Source: an uncultured Aureispira sp.
GTDB lineage: Bacteria > Bacteroidota > Bacteroidia > Chitinophagales > Saprospiraceae
Length of the DNA: 64,000 nucleotides
Assembly: GCA_905480485.1 (NCBI GenBank)
Contig: CAJQQM010000014.1
Location: 1 to 64,000 of the forward strand
Direction of reading: 5' to 3'
The notes beneath the pieces are model-generated. The model saw only the letters and a list, made by a program, of their open reading frames with translations. It was not told the DNA's origin and ran no database searches. Position numbers and translations under genes: made by a program. Shown here piece by piece: positions 36,758-46,186 of this stretch. Each line of letters opens with the position of its first letter. The first letter of the stretch is position 1.

Positions 36758-37844
36758 AGATATAGCACAGTACCTATCTTCCGTAGCACCCTTACAGTAT
36801 CAAGAGAACTATGATAATGCCGGACTTATCGTAGGCGATTCGGATATGGAATTGACCGGTGTATTGCTTTGTCTCGATTCTACGGAAGCTGTATTAGAAG
36901 AAGCTATTCAAAAAAAATGTAATATGGTGGTAGCCCATCATCCTATTGTATTTAAAGGTTTAAAATCGTTTACGGGCGCCAATTATGTTGAACGGGTTAT
37001 CATTAAAGCTATTAAACACAATATTGCTTTGTACGCTTCGCATACCAACCTAGATAATATGCTTGTGGACGGTGTCAATACAAAAATTGCTCAAAAGCTA
37101 GGGCTTGTGAATACCGAAATATTAGCCCCCAAAAACGCTTTGCTTTCTAAATTATCGGTCTTTGTACCATCTTCGGCAGCAGAAGCAGTCAGAGATGCCC
37201 TGTTTAAAGCAGGTGCAGGTGCAATAGCTAATTATTCAGAATGTAGTTTTAATACTTCAGGTATAGGGTCGTTTAAAGCAAGTGATTCTGCTAATCCTTA
37301 TGTGGGTTCAAAGGGGGTACGTCATTACGAAAAAGAAGAAAAAATTGAAGTAGTTTGCCTAAAACATCAACAGCGAAAAATTATCCATGCATTAGGCAAA
37401 GCACATCCTTACGAAACGGTAGCATATGATTTGATTGCGATGGAAAATCAGTACCAAGATATTGGTTCAGGCTTAGTGGGGGAACTGTCATCTTCGCAGG
37501 ATGCACAATCATTTTTGCGGTCGCTCAAAAAAACATTTCAACTAAAAATGCTAAAGCATACTGCTTTATTAGGTCGTCCAATTAAGCGGGTTGCAGTATG
37601 CGGAGGCTCCGGAAGTTTTTTGCTAAATAAAGCAATTGCAGCGAAAGCGGATGTATTTATTACCGCAGATTATAAGTATCATCAGTATTTTGATGCCGAT
37701 AATCAGCTAATTATAGCAGATATTGGACATTTTGAAAGTGAACAATACACAATTGAGCTGTTTTATGAGTTATTAACACAAAAATTTATTAATTTTGCTT
37801 TTTATTGTACAGAAATAAATACCAATCCTATAAATTATATATAA
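36747..37844 (+). CDS. Nif3-like dinuclear metal center (GTP cyclohydrolase I type 2-like) protein
   Basis: The protein has 365 residues, the long form with an inserted PII/CutA-like domain (about 130-235). Metal-site motifs are intact: VVAHHPIVFKG (two His), SHTNLD, and near the C-terminus DIGHFESEQ. Other landmarks are CLDSTEAV and KADVFITADYKYH. These form toroidal hexamers, and the physiological reaction is not settled in the literature. The companion zinc-ribbon gene starts three bases after the stop, the usual Bacteroidota arrangement. Confidence 0.93.
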   Translation: MKVKDIAQYLSSVAPLQYQENYDNAGLIVGDSDMELTGVLLCLDSTEAVLEEAIQKKCNMVVAHHPIVFKGLKSFTGANYVERVIIKAIKHNIALYASHTNLDNMLVDGVNTKIAQKLGLVNTEILAPKNALLSKLSVFVPSSAAEAVRDALFKAGAGAIANYSECSFNTSGIGSFKASDSANPYVGSKGVRHYEKEEKIEVVCLKHQQRKIIHALGKAHPYETVAYDLIAMENQYQDIGSGLVGELSSSQDAQSFLRSLKKTFQLKMLKHTALLGRPIKRVAVCGGSGSFLLNKAIAAKADVFITADYKYHQYFDADNQLIIADIGHFESEQYTIELFYELLTQKFINFAFYCTEINTNPINYI

Positions 37845-37847
37845 ATT

Positions 37848-38639
37848 ATGGCTAAAAAGAATGCTAATTTCAATCTCCCTGTTGAGGAAAAGTTAAAGAA
37901 TCTTAATGATTTACAGACGGTTAATACCAAAATCAACAACATCAAGAAATTACAAGGTGAACTACCACTTGAGGTAAGCGGGTTGGAGAATGAAATCAAT
38001 ACACTAGGAAAACGTATTGCAGAGTTGGAGGAAGATATGAAAGAGATGAATATGCAGGTAACTCAACATCAAAATCAAATCAAAGAATCGGAATCATTGA
38101 TTGAACGCTATAACAAGCAGCAGAACAATGTGAAAAACAACCGTGAATTTGAAGCCCTAGCTAGAGAAGTTGAGCTACAGAATTTAGATATTCAGTTGGC
38201 CAACAAAAGGATAAAAGAAACTCAGATAAAATTGAGTAATAAGCAGATTACACTCGAAGCTTCAAAAAGTAAAGAGGCCGAGAAAAATCGCGATATGGAT
38301 ATCAAACAGGAAGAACTGCAAAATATCATAACCAAAACAGAAAAAGACGAAGAGAAACTGCTTAGAAAAGAAAAGCGTTGTCGCAAAAAAATCGATGATA
38401 ATTTACTGGATATTTACGATAGTTTACAGAACGCCTATGCTAATGGTTTGGCCGTTGTAACAATCGAAAGAAATACTTGTGGTGGATGTTTCAGTGAGGT
38501 TCCTCCTCAAGTGCAATTAGATTTAGATCAACGCAAAAGAATTATTCGCTGCGAACATTGTGCAAGAATTTTAGTAGCACACAACATCGACAAATCTTTA
38601 GCTCAACTTGAAGAAGAACAAGCTGAAAATGTGGAATAA
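37848..38639 (+). CDS. Coiled-coil zinc-ribbon protein (C4-type)
   Basis: The protein has 263 residues. A long antiparallel coiled coil (about 15-190) is followed by a zinc ribbon with CGGC (about 212-215) and CEHC (about 233-236), then a charged tail. Proteins of this type, adjacent to Nif3, are widespread and may bind nucleic acid or act as chaperone-like adaptors. It is the last gene of the 36341-38639 operon, followed by a strong hairpin. Confidence 0.9.
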   Translation: MAKKNANFNLPVEEKLKNLNDLQTVNTKINNIKKLQGELPLEVSGLENEINTLGKRIAELEEDMKEMNMQVTQHQNQIKESESLIERYNKQQNNVKNNREFEALAREVELQNLDIQLANKRIKETQIKLSNKQITLEASKSKEAEKNRDMDIKQEELQNIITKTEKDEEKLLRKEKRCRKKIDDNLLDIYDSLQNAYANGLAVVTIERNTCGGCFSEVPPQVQLDLDQRKRIIRCEHCARILVAHNIDKSLAQLEEEQAENVE

Positions 38640-38720
38640 AAATTGATTAAAATCAGTTATATTCCTATTTCGTATTCTTTTTGAATTGATGATAAACTTG
38701 ATTTAACAATATAAATATAA

Positions 38721-38760
38721 TGCCTCAAGAAGTTTAACTTCTTGAGGCACTTTAATTTTT
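38721..38760 (+). terminator. Terminator of the nif3/zinc-ribbon operon
   Basis: TGCCTCAAGAAGTT and AACTTCTTGAGGCA are perfect complements separated by a single base (so the tip must open). A T-rich tail follows and lies only a few bases before the next ATG. Confidence 0.75.
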
Positions 38761-38766
38761 GATATT

Positions 38767-40296
38767 ATGAAAGTGTTTTTAGGTGTTATTGCAATCGTAT
38801 TAGGACTGTTTATGCAGCAGACTCTTTACGGACAAGAAAGCCCTTCTTCATTGAATGGTGCAGGTATTTTTAAATTCAACGATGAGTTGAATGGTATTTT
38901 TCACGATATTCTTACGCTTAAATTAAAACAGGCTACCTTGCGCATCAACCAAGTTAAAGGTAAGAATGCTTTTAATTTAATACCAAGATATCTCGAAGAT
39001 TACATTGAGTTTTATTACGCTTTTATAGATGGAAAGCCTAAAGATATCTACGGCAAATTTATGGATCATAAAGAAGAACGATTGGCCTGGTTCAAACAAG
39101 GCGGAGAAGGTGATCCGTATACTTTGTTTATTCAAGCAGATATTCATCTAAGGTGGGGGATGATATATGCCTTATTTCAGGATAATATAGAAGCTTTTAA
39201 AAGTATTAAAAAAGCAGCCGTTCTTCTAGAGAAAAACACCAAAAGGTTTCCTGGTTTTATCCCCAATAAAAGAGCCCTAGGAATGTTGCATACGATGGTT
39301 GGTGCAATTCCTGGTAAATATCAATGGGGCGCTACCCTCGCTGGATTAACCGGCAATGTGACACAGGGTCTTGAGGAATTACAATCTGTAATAGAACACG
39401 GTAAACAGTTTCCTAATTTTGAATTCAATGAAGAAGTTCAAATAGTATATGGAATGCTATTAATGTATATGGGTAATAAAGATTTGAATGATTGGGGAGC
39501 TATTAATAAATCCTTAATGGATTTTACTCAAAACCCAATGGCAGGGTATATTTTAGCCAATAAGAATCTAAAATTAGGAAGGAATCGTCAAGCTATACTT
39601 ATTCTAAACCAATATCCTAAAACAGATGAATTTTATCCATTCCCTTATCTAGAGGTCATGAAAGGCAATTCAAAGTTGTTTATGCTCGATTTAGCCGCAG
39701 AAGAACATTACAATGATTTTTTGTCTAGGTATAGAGGTGTCAACGGAATCAAAGAAGCCTATCATAAATTAGCCTGGGTATCTTTGATAAGAGACGAAGC
39801 TCCTAAATATAGGTATTATATGAGTTTGGTAGAAAAAAAGGGTGAATTCAATACGACTGAAGATCGTAATGCGATGAACGAAATGGAATTGGCTAAGCAA
39901 AAAATAGTTCCCAATATTACCTTACTTAAAGCTAGGTTGTTGTACGATGGCGGCAACTATGAACGGGCTTTCCACGAACTCGAAAGTTTGGATCCGAAAC
40001 AATTAAAAAAAGAACAAGAAATTGTAGAATATGCATACCGAATGGCTCGTGTGTACCACAAGATGAGGAAATATACCGATGCCCTTAAGTACTACAATGA
40101 GACAATCAAAAAAGGCACTAAAAAACCCTACTATTTTGCCTGTAATGCAGCACTGCAAGCTGGGATTATTTGGGAAACCAAAAAAGATTTAGAAAAAGCA
40201 AAGCAGTATTACGAAAAATGCCTCAAAGAAAAACCAGATCAGTACAAGGCTACATTGCACAGCAAAGCTCGTGCAAAGATGGCCAAACTTAAGTAA
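38767..40296 (+). CDS. Exported TPR protein
   Basis: The protein has 509 residues with a signal peptide (about 1-22, ending LYGQE). The rest is helical with degenerate TPR units, the clearest near the C-terminus (YRMARVYHKMRKYTDALKYY and GIIWETKKDLEKAKQYYEKC). Related proteins in Bacteroidota are annotated only as tetratricopeptide-repeat or outer-membrane-39-like proteins. It is single, with a terminator shared with the convergent hemD gene. Confidence 0.75.
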   Translation: MKVFLGVIAIVLGLFMQQTLYGQESPSSLNGAGIFKFNDELNGIFHDILTLKLKQATLRINQVKGKNAFNLIPRYLEDYIEFYYAFIDGKPKDIYGKFMDHKEERLAWFKQGGEGDPYTLFIQADIHLRWGMIYALFQDNIEAFKSIKKAAVLLEKNTKRFPGFIPNKRALGMLHTMVGAIPGKYQWGATLAGLTGNVTQGLEELQSVIEHGKQFPNFEFNEEVQIVYGMLLMYMGNKDLNDWGAINKSLMDFTQNPMAGYILANKNLKLGRNRQAILILNQYPKTDEFYPFPYLEVMKGNSKLFMLDLAAEEHYNDFLSRYRGVNGIKEAYHKLAWVSLIRDEAPKYRYYMSLVEKKGEFNTTEDRNAMNEMELAKQKIVPNITLLKARLLYDGGNYERAFHELESLDPKQLKKEQEIVEYAYRMARVYHKMRKYTDALKYYNETIKKGTKKPYYFACNAALQAGIIWETKKDLEKAKQYYEKCLKEKPDQYKATLHSKARAKMAKLK

Positions 40297-40309
40297 ATTT
40301 ATAACAAAT

Positions 40310-40347
40310 AAAAAAAGGAATAATCGATTGATTATTCCTTTTTTTTT
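40310..40347. terminator. Bidirectional terminator between the TPR gene and hemD
   Basis: An A7-GGAATAAT arm pairs with ATTATTCC-T8 around a CGATTG loop. A and T tracts on the two sides make it usable for both convergent genes. Confidence 0.85.
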
Positions 40348-41131
40348 AAGATTCAGAAACTTGAAGCGTTTTACGAATATAGTTTTCGATCGCCATAGTC
40401 ATTGAAGGCGTATCGGGTGCAGGTACCTTAATATCGAGTATTAGGCCCTTGTCTAAAATCGCTTTAGCGGTAGAATTTCCAAAGGCTGCAATGCGCGTAT
40501 TATTTTGCTTAAACTCAGGAAAGTTGTCGTACAAAGAATCAATACTGAGTGGACTAAAAAAGACTAGAATGTCATAAAAAACATCCTGTAAGTCTGAAAT
40601 GTCGCTACTTGCAGCTTTATACATCATCGATTCAGAGAAATCAAATGCTTGCTTATCCAAAAATTCTGCAAAATTGTGACCGCCAAAATTAGAACAAGGC
40701 AACAAGAATTTTTCTTTTTCTTTGTGCTTGACCAAGTGTGGCATAAGGTCTTGTAAGGTTCTTTTTCCGAAGAAAACTTTTCGCTTACGGTAAACAATGT
40801 GTTTTTGTAAATACAAAGCCACTGCCTCTGATTTACAGAAGTATTTTAGGTCGGAAGGAACTTTATAGCGCATTTTTTCACACATACCGAAGAAATGATC
40901 AACGGCACTTTTGTTGGTTAAAATAATGGCAGTATAGTCTTCTAAACTGATTTTCTGCTTACGAAACTCTTTGGCAGAAACGGGTATTACTTCAGTAAAG
41001 GGGCGATAATCAACTTTTAAACCAAACTTATTGATCAACTTGTCATACGGAGCTCGGTTATTTTTTGTGTCAATCTGTGTTACTAGAATGCTCTCTACTC
41101 TTCTTAATCTATCCTGTTGTTTTGCTGACAT
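40346..41131 (-). CDS. hemD: Uroporphyrinogen-III synthase-like protein
   Basis: The protein has 261 residues with the two-lobed HemD fold pattern. Landmarks are IILTNKSAVDHFF (lobe 1), KYFCKSEAVALYLQKH, LPCSNFGGHNFAEFL, DILVFFSPLSIDSL and IAAFGNSTAKAILDKG (lobe 2). It cyclises hydroxymethylbilane to uroporphyrinogen III in haem synthesis. HemD is a poorly conserved family, so the enzyme call rests on this strand/loop order. The DUF4271 gene directly upstream is its usual partner in Bacteroidota. Confidence 0.82.
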   Translation of the reverse strand: MSAKQQDRLRRVESILVTQIDTKNNRAPYDKLINKFGLKVDYRPFTEVIPVSAKEFRKQKISLEDYTAIILTNKSAVDHFFGMCEKMRYKVPSDLKYFCKSEAVALYLQKHIVYRKRKVFFGKRTLQDLMPHLVKHKEKEKFLLPCSNFGGHNFAEFLDKQAFDFSESMMYKAASSDISDLQDVFYDILVFFSPLSIDSLYDNFPEFKQNNTRIAAFGNSTAKAILDKGLILDIKVPAPDTPSMTMAIENYIRKTLQVSES

Positions 41132-41149
41132 CCAATATTTTTTTTTTAA

Positions 41150-42157
41150 TTACAAAATGGACAATAGCTTCAATGAAATTAGTATCGGGGCTATTTCAAC
41201 GGCACAAAGGTACACAATAAAATGGAATTTATGAAATATAATTAAAGTTCCGGCTGATATGATTGCCGAAAAACTACGGTATGCATACATTATTCCTAAG
41301 AAAGAAAGGATTGCATAAAGAACTGTTAACTGAACAGGAGAAGGGACATAAATAAGAATAAATAAAATAGGCGGCAACAAGAAAGCCAACACTTTATTGG
41401 TGTTAGCGACCGCAAAATTGTAAAAATTTACCTCTTGGCTAAATGGAAAAATAAACGCAATAAGATGAAGCTGAAGGTGTTTGAGGGTGTATGCAATACT
41501 AATACCCGCAACGCATAGTAGCAACATGCCGAAAGAATTATTACTATAATTGTCGTTGAATAGCTGTGGCAACATAAAGCAAAAGGGGGCCATCGAAAGT
41601 ACAAACAAAAGATAACAAGCAAGATTTTCAATTTTAAATAAGGATTGGTATTCTCGCTGTATATTCCTTGCCGCAGCATTGCTCATAAAAGCATGGAAAA
41701 ATAATTTGATTGCTTTGGGAAAAATAGAAAATAAAATCGACATATAGGAAAGCAAACCAAGCAACCAAAAAATCAACCACTGTGGATGTTTAGACGTGCT
41801 TTGATGATTGCTTTCGAATAGATCTTTGAAGACTTGTTGAATTTCCTTTTTTTGGGTTTTGGGGTTTTTGTTTTTTCTGCCTTCAATAGGCAAGGCAAAA
41901 GGATTGTCCGATTCGCCAATATCAAATATATTACTGACATAATATTTGCGAGAAAGTTTATCTTTCAATACACTGTAATCCTTATGTATATCAACCGTTA
42001 ACGCTGATTTGTCTAATAAGTAATGATTGTAGTGAAGCTCTTGACTAAGTGCAGGAGTGGTTTTGGTAAGATTTGTCTGAGCCTTCAAATGGTTTGTGTA
42101 CACCACGCATACTAGCAGTAGCAAAAACCTCCGAAATATTATGGTGCAAAATTTCAA
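41150..42157 (-). CDS. DUF4271 domain membrane protein
   Basis: The protein has 335 residues with a signal-like first helix and, from about 125 onward, about six to seven membrane helices. The NIFDIGESDNPFALP motif and the hydrophobic C-terminal half match DUF4271, a Bacteroidota-only membrane family. It precedes hemD by 18 bases on the same strand. No biochemical role is known to me. Confidence 0.8.
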   Translation of the reverse strand: MKFCTIIFRRFLLLLVCVVYTNHLKAQTNLTKTTPALSQELHYNHYLLDKSALTVDIHKDYSVLKDKLSRKYYVSNIFDIGESDNPFALPIEGRKNKNPKTQKKEIQQVFKDLFESNHQSTSKHPQWLIFWLLGLLSYMSILFSIFPKAIKLFFHAFMSNAAARNIQREYQSLFKIENLACYLLFVLSMAPFCFMLPQLFNDNYSNNSFGMLLLCVAGISIAYTLKHLQLHLIAFIFPFSQEVNFYNFAVANTNKVLAFLLPPILFILIYVPSPVQLTVLYAILSFLGIMYAYRSFSAIISAGTLIIFHKFHFIVYLCAVEIAPILISLKLLSIL

Positions 42158-42390
42158 CAGCTCTTCTATTTAATATAAATAATGTGATGCACAATTATCT
42201 CAAGTATATTGTGTTTGTTGATAGGAATGCTTAGCTTTGAAAGCAGGCGCCTAAGCAAATGTAATAAAATATGTGGTTTATTTACTAGGAAGGTTCAAAG
42301 TTTTGAATTTCTGTTTTTATTCGCATTAAATACGCCTAAAGGACTGCCTTTTGTGAAGGTATTTTTTTGATCGATATTACTGTATAGAAT

Positions 42391-43695
42391 ATGAACCTTG
42401 TAGAAAAGACATTAGTTGTTAGCTCAACCGAACAATTAGCACAAAATTTGGCGGTGTTGAGTCAAGAAGAAGCTAGACAAGCCGAAAATGTCTTGAGTCT
42501 TTTGTGGCTTGTGCACCCCGATGCTACGCTAAACGTACAGGCAAAACAACTACTCTTGTCTTTCTGTACAGCCGATCAATTGTCTGTTCATTCCGATACA
42601 TTATCGATTTTTTCTTCCATTGTCGAGTTTTTACCTTGGAAAGGAGAATACAGGCCTTTGCAACAGCAAAATTTTCAAAAACTAATGCAACACAGAACAA
42701 GCTTCGAGCCACTGTTAGTCTCTGATGCGTGGGTCGACACTTACCTCGACTTAGGAAAGAAGTTGTACATGATGTTTCAAATGGCTGACGAGGCTCGTAT
42801 TTGTTTTGAATCTATTATTCAACATAAGCCTGATTGCGAAGAAGCCTATTATGCACTTGGTCGTGTCGAAGAAAAACAACAACACCTTCCGGAAGCGAAA
42901 GCCTTGTACGAACAATGCATTGCCCTCAACCCCAAACATGTTTATGCCCACCTTCAATTAGGAATTATCAAAGCTACTCATGAAAATGATTATTTTGCCG
43001 CCGCCGAACACTATGAGAAAGTTGTCGAACTAGAACCTTTCATGATAGAAGCTTATGTTCGGGCAGCAGCAGTCTATTATAGCATGCTTCAGGTTGAAAG
43101 AGCGCTGCAATTCTTAGAGATAGCCCTTGGAATCAACGAATACCACGACGAAACACTCGAGTTGTTAGCAACGATTCAGTGGCAATATCAAAACAAGCCT
43201 GAAAAAGCCATTGAAACCCTAAACAAAGGTTTAGGGCACCCTATTCACGGCGACTCTGCATTGCTTTTGGCTCGTTTGGGTAGTTTGTATAACGACCATT
43301 TTGCCGATTATGAAAAAGCCAAGGCTTACTACGAAAAAGCACTTAAAATCAAGCCAAATCAAGAAGAGGTTCTGCATAAATTAATTCAAATATATTTAGA
43401 TTTTTATCAAGATTTAGGCGCTATTGCTTCCTGCTATGAACATTTTTTGAACGTTGAAAAAAATAAAGCGCAAGTCTTTGTTGATTATGCTACCTTTTTA
43501 GCTAAGTACCTTCAAGACTTTGATTTTGCGGCGATTCAATTACAAGAGGCCTTATCTATCGAACCCAAGCATCTTCAGGCCAAGCAGCTGCTTTTGCAAT
43601 TGCAAGAACAAGCCGAGAATACAGTTGAATACGATGAACAGGAAGAGGAGGAAGAAGAAGAATTTGAAGGAGGCGGGGCCCCTGATGATAATTAA
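42391..43695 (+). CDS. Cytoplasmic TPR protein with acidic tail
   Basis: The protein has 434 residues without a signal peptide. Canonical TPR repeats run from about 125 to 405 (for example EAYYALGRVEEKQQHLPEAKALYEQCIALNP and KAKAYYEKALKIKPNQEEVLHKL). The last ~25 residues are an almost unbroken acidic stretch (EQEEEEEEEFEGG). It is probably a protein-interaction scaffold. The gene is monocistronic with no recognised promoter box. Confidence 0.8.
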   Translation: MNLVEKTLVVSSTEQLAQNLAVLSQEEARQAENVLSLLWLVHPDATLNVQAKQLLLSFCTADQLSVHSDTLSIFSSIVEFLPWKGEYRPLQQQNFQKLMQHRTSFEPLLVSDAWVDTYLDLGKKLYMMFQMADEARICFESIIQHKPDCEEAYYALGRVEEKQQHLPEAKALYEQCIALNPKHVYAHLQLGIIKATHENDYFAAAEHYEKVVELEPFMIEAYVRAAAVYYSMLQVERALQFLEIALGINEYHDETLELLATIQWQYQNKPEKAIETLNKGLGHPIHGDSALLLARLGSLYNDHFADYEKAKAYYEKALKIKPNQEEVLHKLIQIYLDFYQDLGAIASCYEHFLNVEKNKAQVFVDYATFLAKYLQDFDFAAIQLQEALSIEPKHLQAKQLLLQLQEQAENTVEYDEQEEEEEEEFEGGGAPDDN

Positions 43696-43804
43696 TGTAT
43701 ACAAAGCTATCGCTTTACGGTGTTTTTTTGCTGCTTTTTGCCACTACATAGTTGTATTTGTCCAAAAAGAACTATGCTTTTAGATTAAAAAGTTACTAAA
43801 TTGG

Positions 43805-43812
43805 TACTTTTG
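43805..43812 (+). promoter_or_regulatory. -7 box upstream of the TetR-like gene
   Basis: TACTTTTG matches TAnnTTTG, 35 bases before the ATG at 43848. No well-placed TTG is seen. Confidence 0.4.
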
Positions 43813-43847
43813 TATCAAAATCGTATCGTTTTTAATCGTTATCTTTT

Positions 43848-44105
43848 ATGTCTAAGGATATTCATAATTTAAAATGCCAGGCCCTTTTAAGCGCAGCCAA
43901 AGATTTGTTTTGGAAGCACGGAATCAAAAGAATTTCGGTGAAAGAGATTTGTGTGCATGCAGGAGTAAGTAAGATGACTTTTTATCGTTTTTTTGATAAT
44001 AAATTGGATGTAGTAAAGACCATACTTGATTTGATCATTGAGGAATCAACAACTGAGTATAATGAGATAATGGCGATGGATATTTCTTTTTCTATGGTCT
44101 CTTAG
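43848..44105 (+). CDS. Truncated TetR/AcrR regulator (DNA-binding domain only)
   Basis: The protein has 85 residues. Residues 8-55 form a complete TetR-type helix-turn-helix (LLSAAKDLFWKHGIKRISVKEICVHAGVSKMTFYRFFDNK). The frame then stops after 30 residues, whereas normal family members have about 120 more that bind ligand and dimerise. Only 72 bases separate the stop from the next gene, so the missing part is not present in another frame here. It heads an ABC-transporter operon that is usually led by a full-length TetR protein. It is either a remnant or a mini-regulator. Confidence 0.75.
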   Translation: MSKDIHNLKCQALLSAAKDLFWKHGIKRISVKEICVHAGVSKMTFYRFFDNKLDVVKTILDLIIEESTTEYNEIMAMDISFSMVS

Positions 44106-44177
44106 AACATAAGAATTAATGGGGTGGGATTTATTTTAATCTAGACATTATCGATAATAAATTATAAAATAAACGAA

Positions 44178-44927
44178 ATGAAAGCAATAACGTTCTTATC
44201 CTTTATGATATCAATGTCCGTCCTCTCTATCGGACAAAACCTGACAGCGAAAGAGATTGTCCAAAAAATGGACGAAAACGCATTTGGAGGACGTTTGAAA
44301 TCAACTATGAAAATGACGATTATCCGCCCTACTTGGACGCGGACGATGGCATTGAAAAGCTGGGCTGACGGGGATGATTATTCATTGATTCTTATAACAT
44401 CTCCTGCAAGAGAGAAGGGAATTTCTTACCTGAAGCGCGCAAAAGAAATGTGGAATTTTCAGCCATCAATAGACCGTACAGTCAAAATGCCGCCTTCTAT
44501 GATGATGCAATCTTGGATGGGGTCTGATTTCAAAAATGATGATTTGGTTCGTCAGTCTTCTATCGTAGAGGATTATACACACAAATTGTTGGGTAAAGAA
44601 ACAATAGATGGCAGAGAGTGCTATAAAATTGAGATGATTCCTGACGAAGATGCGCCAGTTGTTTGGGGAAAGGTGATTATTTGGATTGATGTAAAAGATT
44701 TTCTGAATTTGAAAACGGAACATTATGACGAAGACAATGACTTAGTCGATACTATTTTAGGGAAAGATGTTCAAAAAATGGGTGGCCGAACCTTGCCGGC
44801 GAGAATGGTGCTTTTGCCAGCTGATGAAACGGGTCACAAAACCATAATGGAGTACCAAAGTATTGAGTTTGATACAAAATTTGAAGATAGATTTTTTTCA
44901 ACACAAAATATGAAACGCGTTCGGTAA
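44178..44927 (+). CDS. LolA-like outer-membrane lipoprotein-sorting protein
   Basis: The protein has 249 residues with a signal peptide (about 1-19, ending SIGQN). A half-barrel pattern follows, of the family annotated as outer membrane lipoprotein-sorting protein: FGGRLKSTMKMTIIRPTWTRTMALKSWADGDDYSLILITSP, then KEMWNFQPSIDRTVKMPPSMM, WMGSDF and VIIWIDVKDF. It should carry a hydrophobic cargo through the periplasm. It stands in one operon with two permeases, an ATPase and an outer-membrane barrel. Confidence 0.88.
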   Translation: MKAITFLSFMISMSVLSIGQNLTAKEIVQKMDENAFGGRLKSTMKMTIIRPTWTRTMALKSWADGDDYSLILITSPAREKGISYLKRAKEMWNFQPSIDRTVKMPPSMMMQSWMGSDFKNDDLVRQSSIVEDYTHKLLGKETIDGRECYKIEMIPDEDAPVVWGKVIIWIDVKDFLNLKTEHYDEDNDLVDTILGKDVQKMGGRTLPARMVLLPADETGHKTIMEYQSIEFDTKFEDRFFSTQNMKRVR

Positions 44928-44957
44928 TGATCGTTTTGTACGGATAAAAGCAGACCA

Positions 44958-46175
44958 ATGATATTAAAAATTGCATGGCGTAATGTATGGCGAAACAAAA
45001 GACGCACGCTGATAACAGCTGCAGCGATTTTCTTTGCTGTACTGTTTTCTGTAGTAGCAGAGTCGTTTAATCGAGGTATTTTTGATGGAATGATAGATAA
45101 TACGGTGCGCTTTTACAGTGGCTATGGTCAAGTACTCAAAAAAGGATATTGGGAAGAACGAACACTAGATAAATCCTTTGAGCTAAGCGATAGTTTAAGC
45201 CAACAACTACTTAGTATCGATGGCGTCGATCAGCTTGTCCCTCGCTTAGAATCTTTCGCTTTGGCTTCTTATGGTAAAATAACCAAAAGTTCTATGTTAG
45301 TGGGAATCGACCCTTCCAAAGAAAACCAATTAACGGGCCTTTCCAAACGAGTCGTAAAAGGGGCTTATCTAAAGGCCGATGATCAAGCGATTCTAATTAG
45401 CGAAGGCTTGGCCAATAAATTTAAATTAGACATTCAGGATACATTAGTTCTTATTAGTCAGGGCTATCATGGAGTTAATGCCGCGGGCAAATATCCGGTA
45501 AAAGGTATCGTTTCATTTGGTTCTCCCGAATTGAATGCAACCATGGTTTTTTTGCCGCTAGCAACGGCTCAATGGTTTTATGGTGCGGAGGGTTTGTTGA
45601 GTACCTTGGTATTGGATATCGAAAACAAGTCGACTGCTGAACGGGCAGTAGCCGAGTTAAAAAAGACGCTCAATGCCGATGACTACGAACTTAAGGATTG
45701 GAAACAGATGATGCCGGAGATTATCGAAATGAAGGCATTAAAAGAAAGTAGTAATAAAATTATGTTATTGGTTCTTTATTTAATCGTCTCTTTTGGAATA
45801 TTTGGAGTGATTGTCATGATGACCAAAGAACGTCAATACGAATTTGCTGTATTATTATCAATTGGGATGCAACGACGCACCTTGTCTATGATAACTTGGC
45901 TTGAAACTGTTTTGTTAGGAGTTTTTGGTGCCCTAATCGGCATCGTTGCCTCCTATGCTATGATGTATTATATTTTGTTAAACCCTATTAAGGTTACAGG
46001 GGATATGGCAGTTGCTTATGAAAAATTTGGCATTGAACCTATTCTATTGACCTCGGTTGATTTAGATATTTTCGCTAATCAGGCGATAACGGTTTTTGTG
46101 ATTACCTCCTTGATAGCGCTGTACCCACTCAACAAAATTTGGAAGATGAAACCGGTGGATGCCATGCGTTCTTAA
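44958..46175 (+). CDS. ABC transporter permease (FtsX/LolC-type), subunit 1
   Basis: The protein has 405 residues. An N-terminal amphipathic stretch (KIAWRNVWRNKRRTLI) and one helix are followed by a large periplasmic domain (about 45-265), then three C-terminal helices of the FtsX core (about 270-395), ending KIWKMKPVDAMRS. It is a MacB/LolCE-type mechanotransmission permease. The following paralogous permease starts 11 bases after its stop, suggesting a heterodimer. Confidence 0.92.
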   Translation: MILKIAWRNVWRNKRRTLITAAAIFFAVLFSVVAESFNRGIFDGMIDNTVRFYSGYGQVLKKGYWEERTLDKSFELSDSLSQQLLSIDGVDQLVPRLESFALASYGKITKSSMLVGIDPSKENQLTGLSKRVVKGAYLKADDQAILISEGLANKFKLDIQDTLVLISQGYHGVNAAGKYPVKGIVSFGSPELNATMVFLPLATAQWFYGAEGLLSTLVLDIENKSTAERAVAELKKTLNADDYELKDWKQMMPEIIEMKALKESSNKIMLLVLYLIVSFGIFGVIVMMTKERQYEFAVLLSIGMQRRTLSMITWLETVLLGVFGALIGIVASYAMMYYILLNPIKVTGDMAVAYEKFGIEPILLTSVDLDIFANQAITVFVITSLIALYPLNKIWKMKPVDAMRS

Positions 46176-46186
46176 CTAAAAAATGA

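Noticed and set aside
43520..43783. 87-aa plus-strand frame overlapping the end of the TPR gene
   Set aside because: Out of frame with the TPR gene over most of its length, and it ends in low-complexity residues.
44106..44177. Frameshifted remainder of the TetR ligand domain
   Set aside because: Only 72 bases are available and none of the frames resembles a TetR C-terminal domain.
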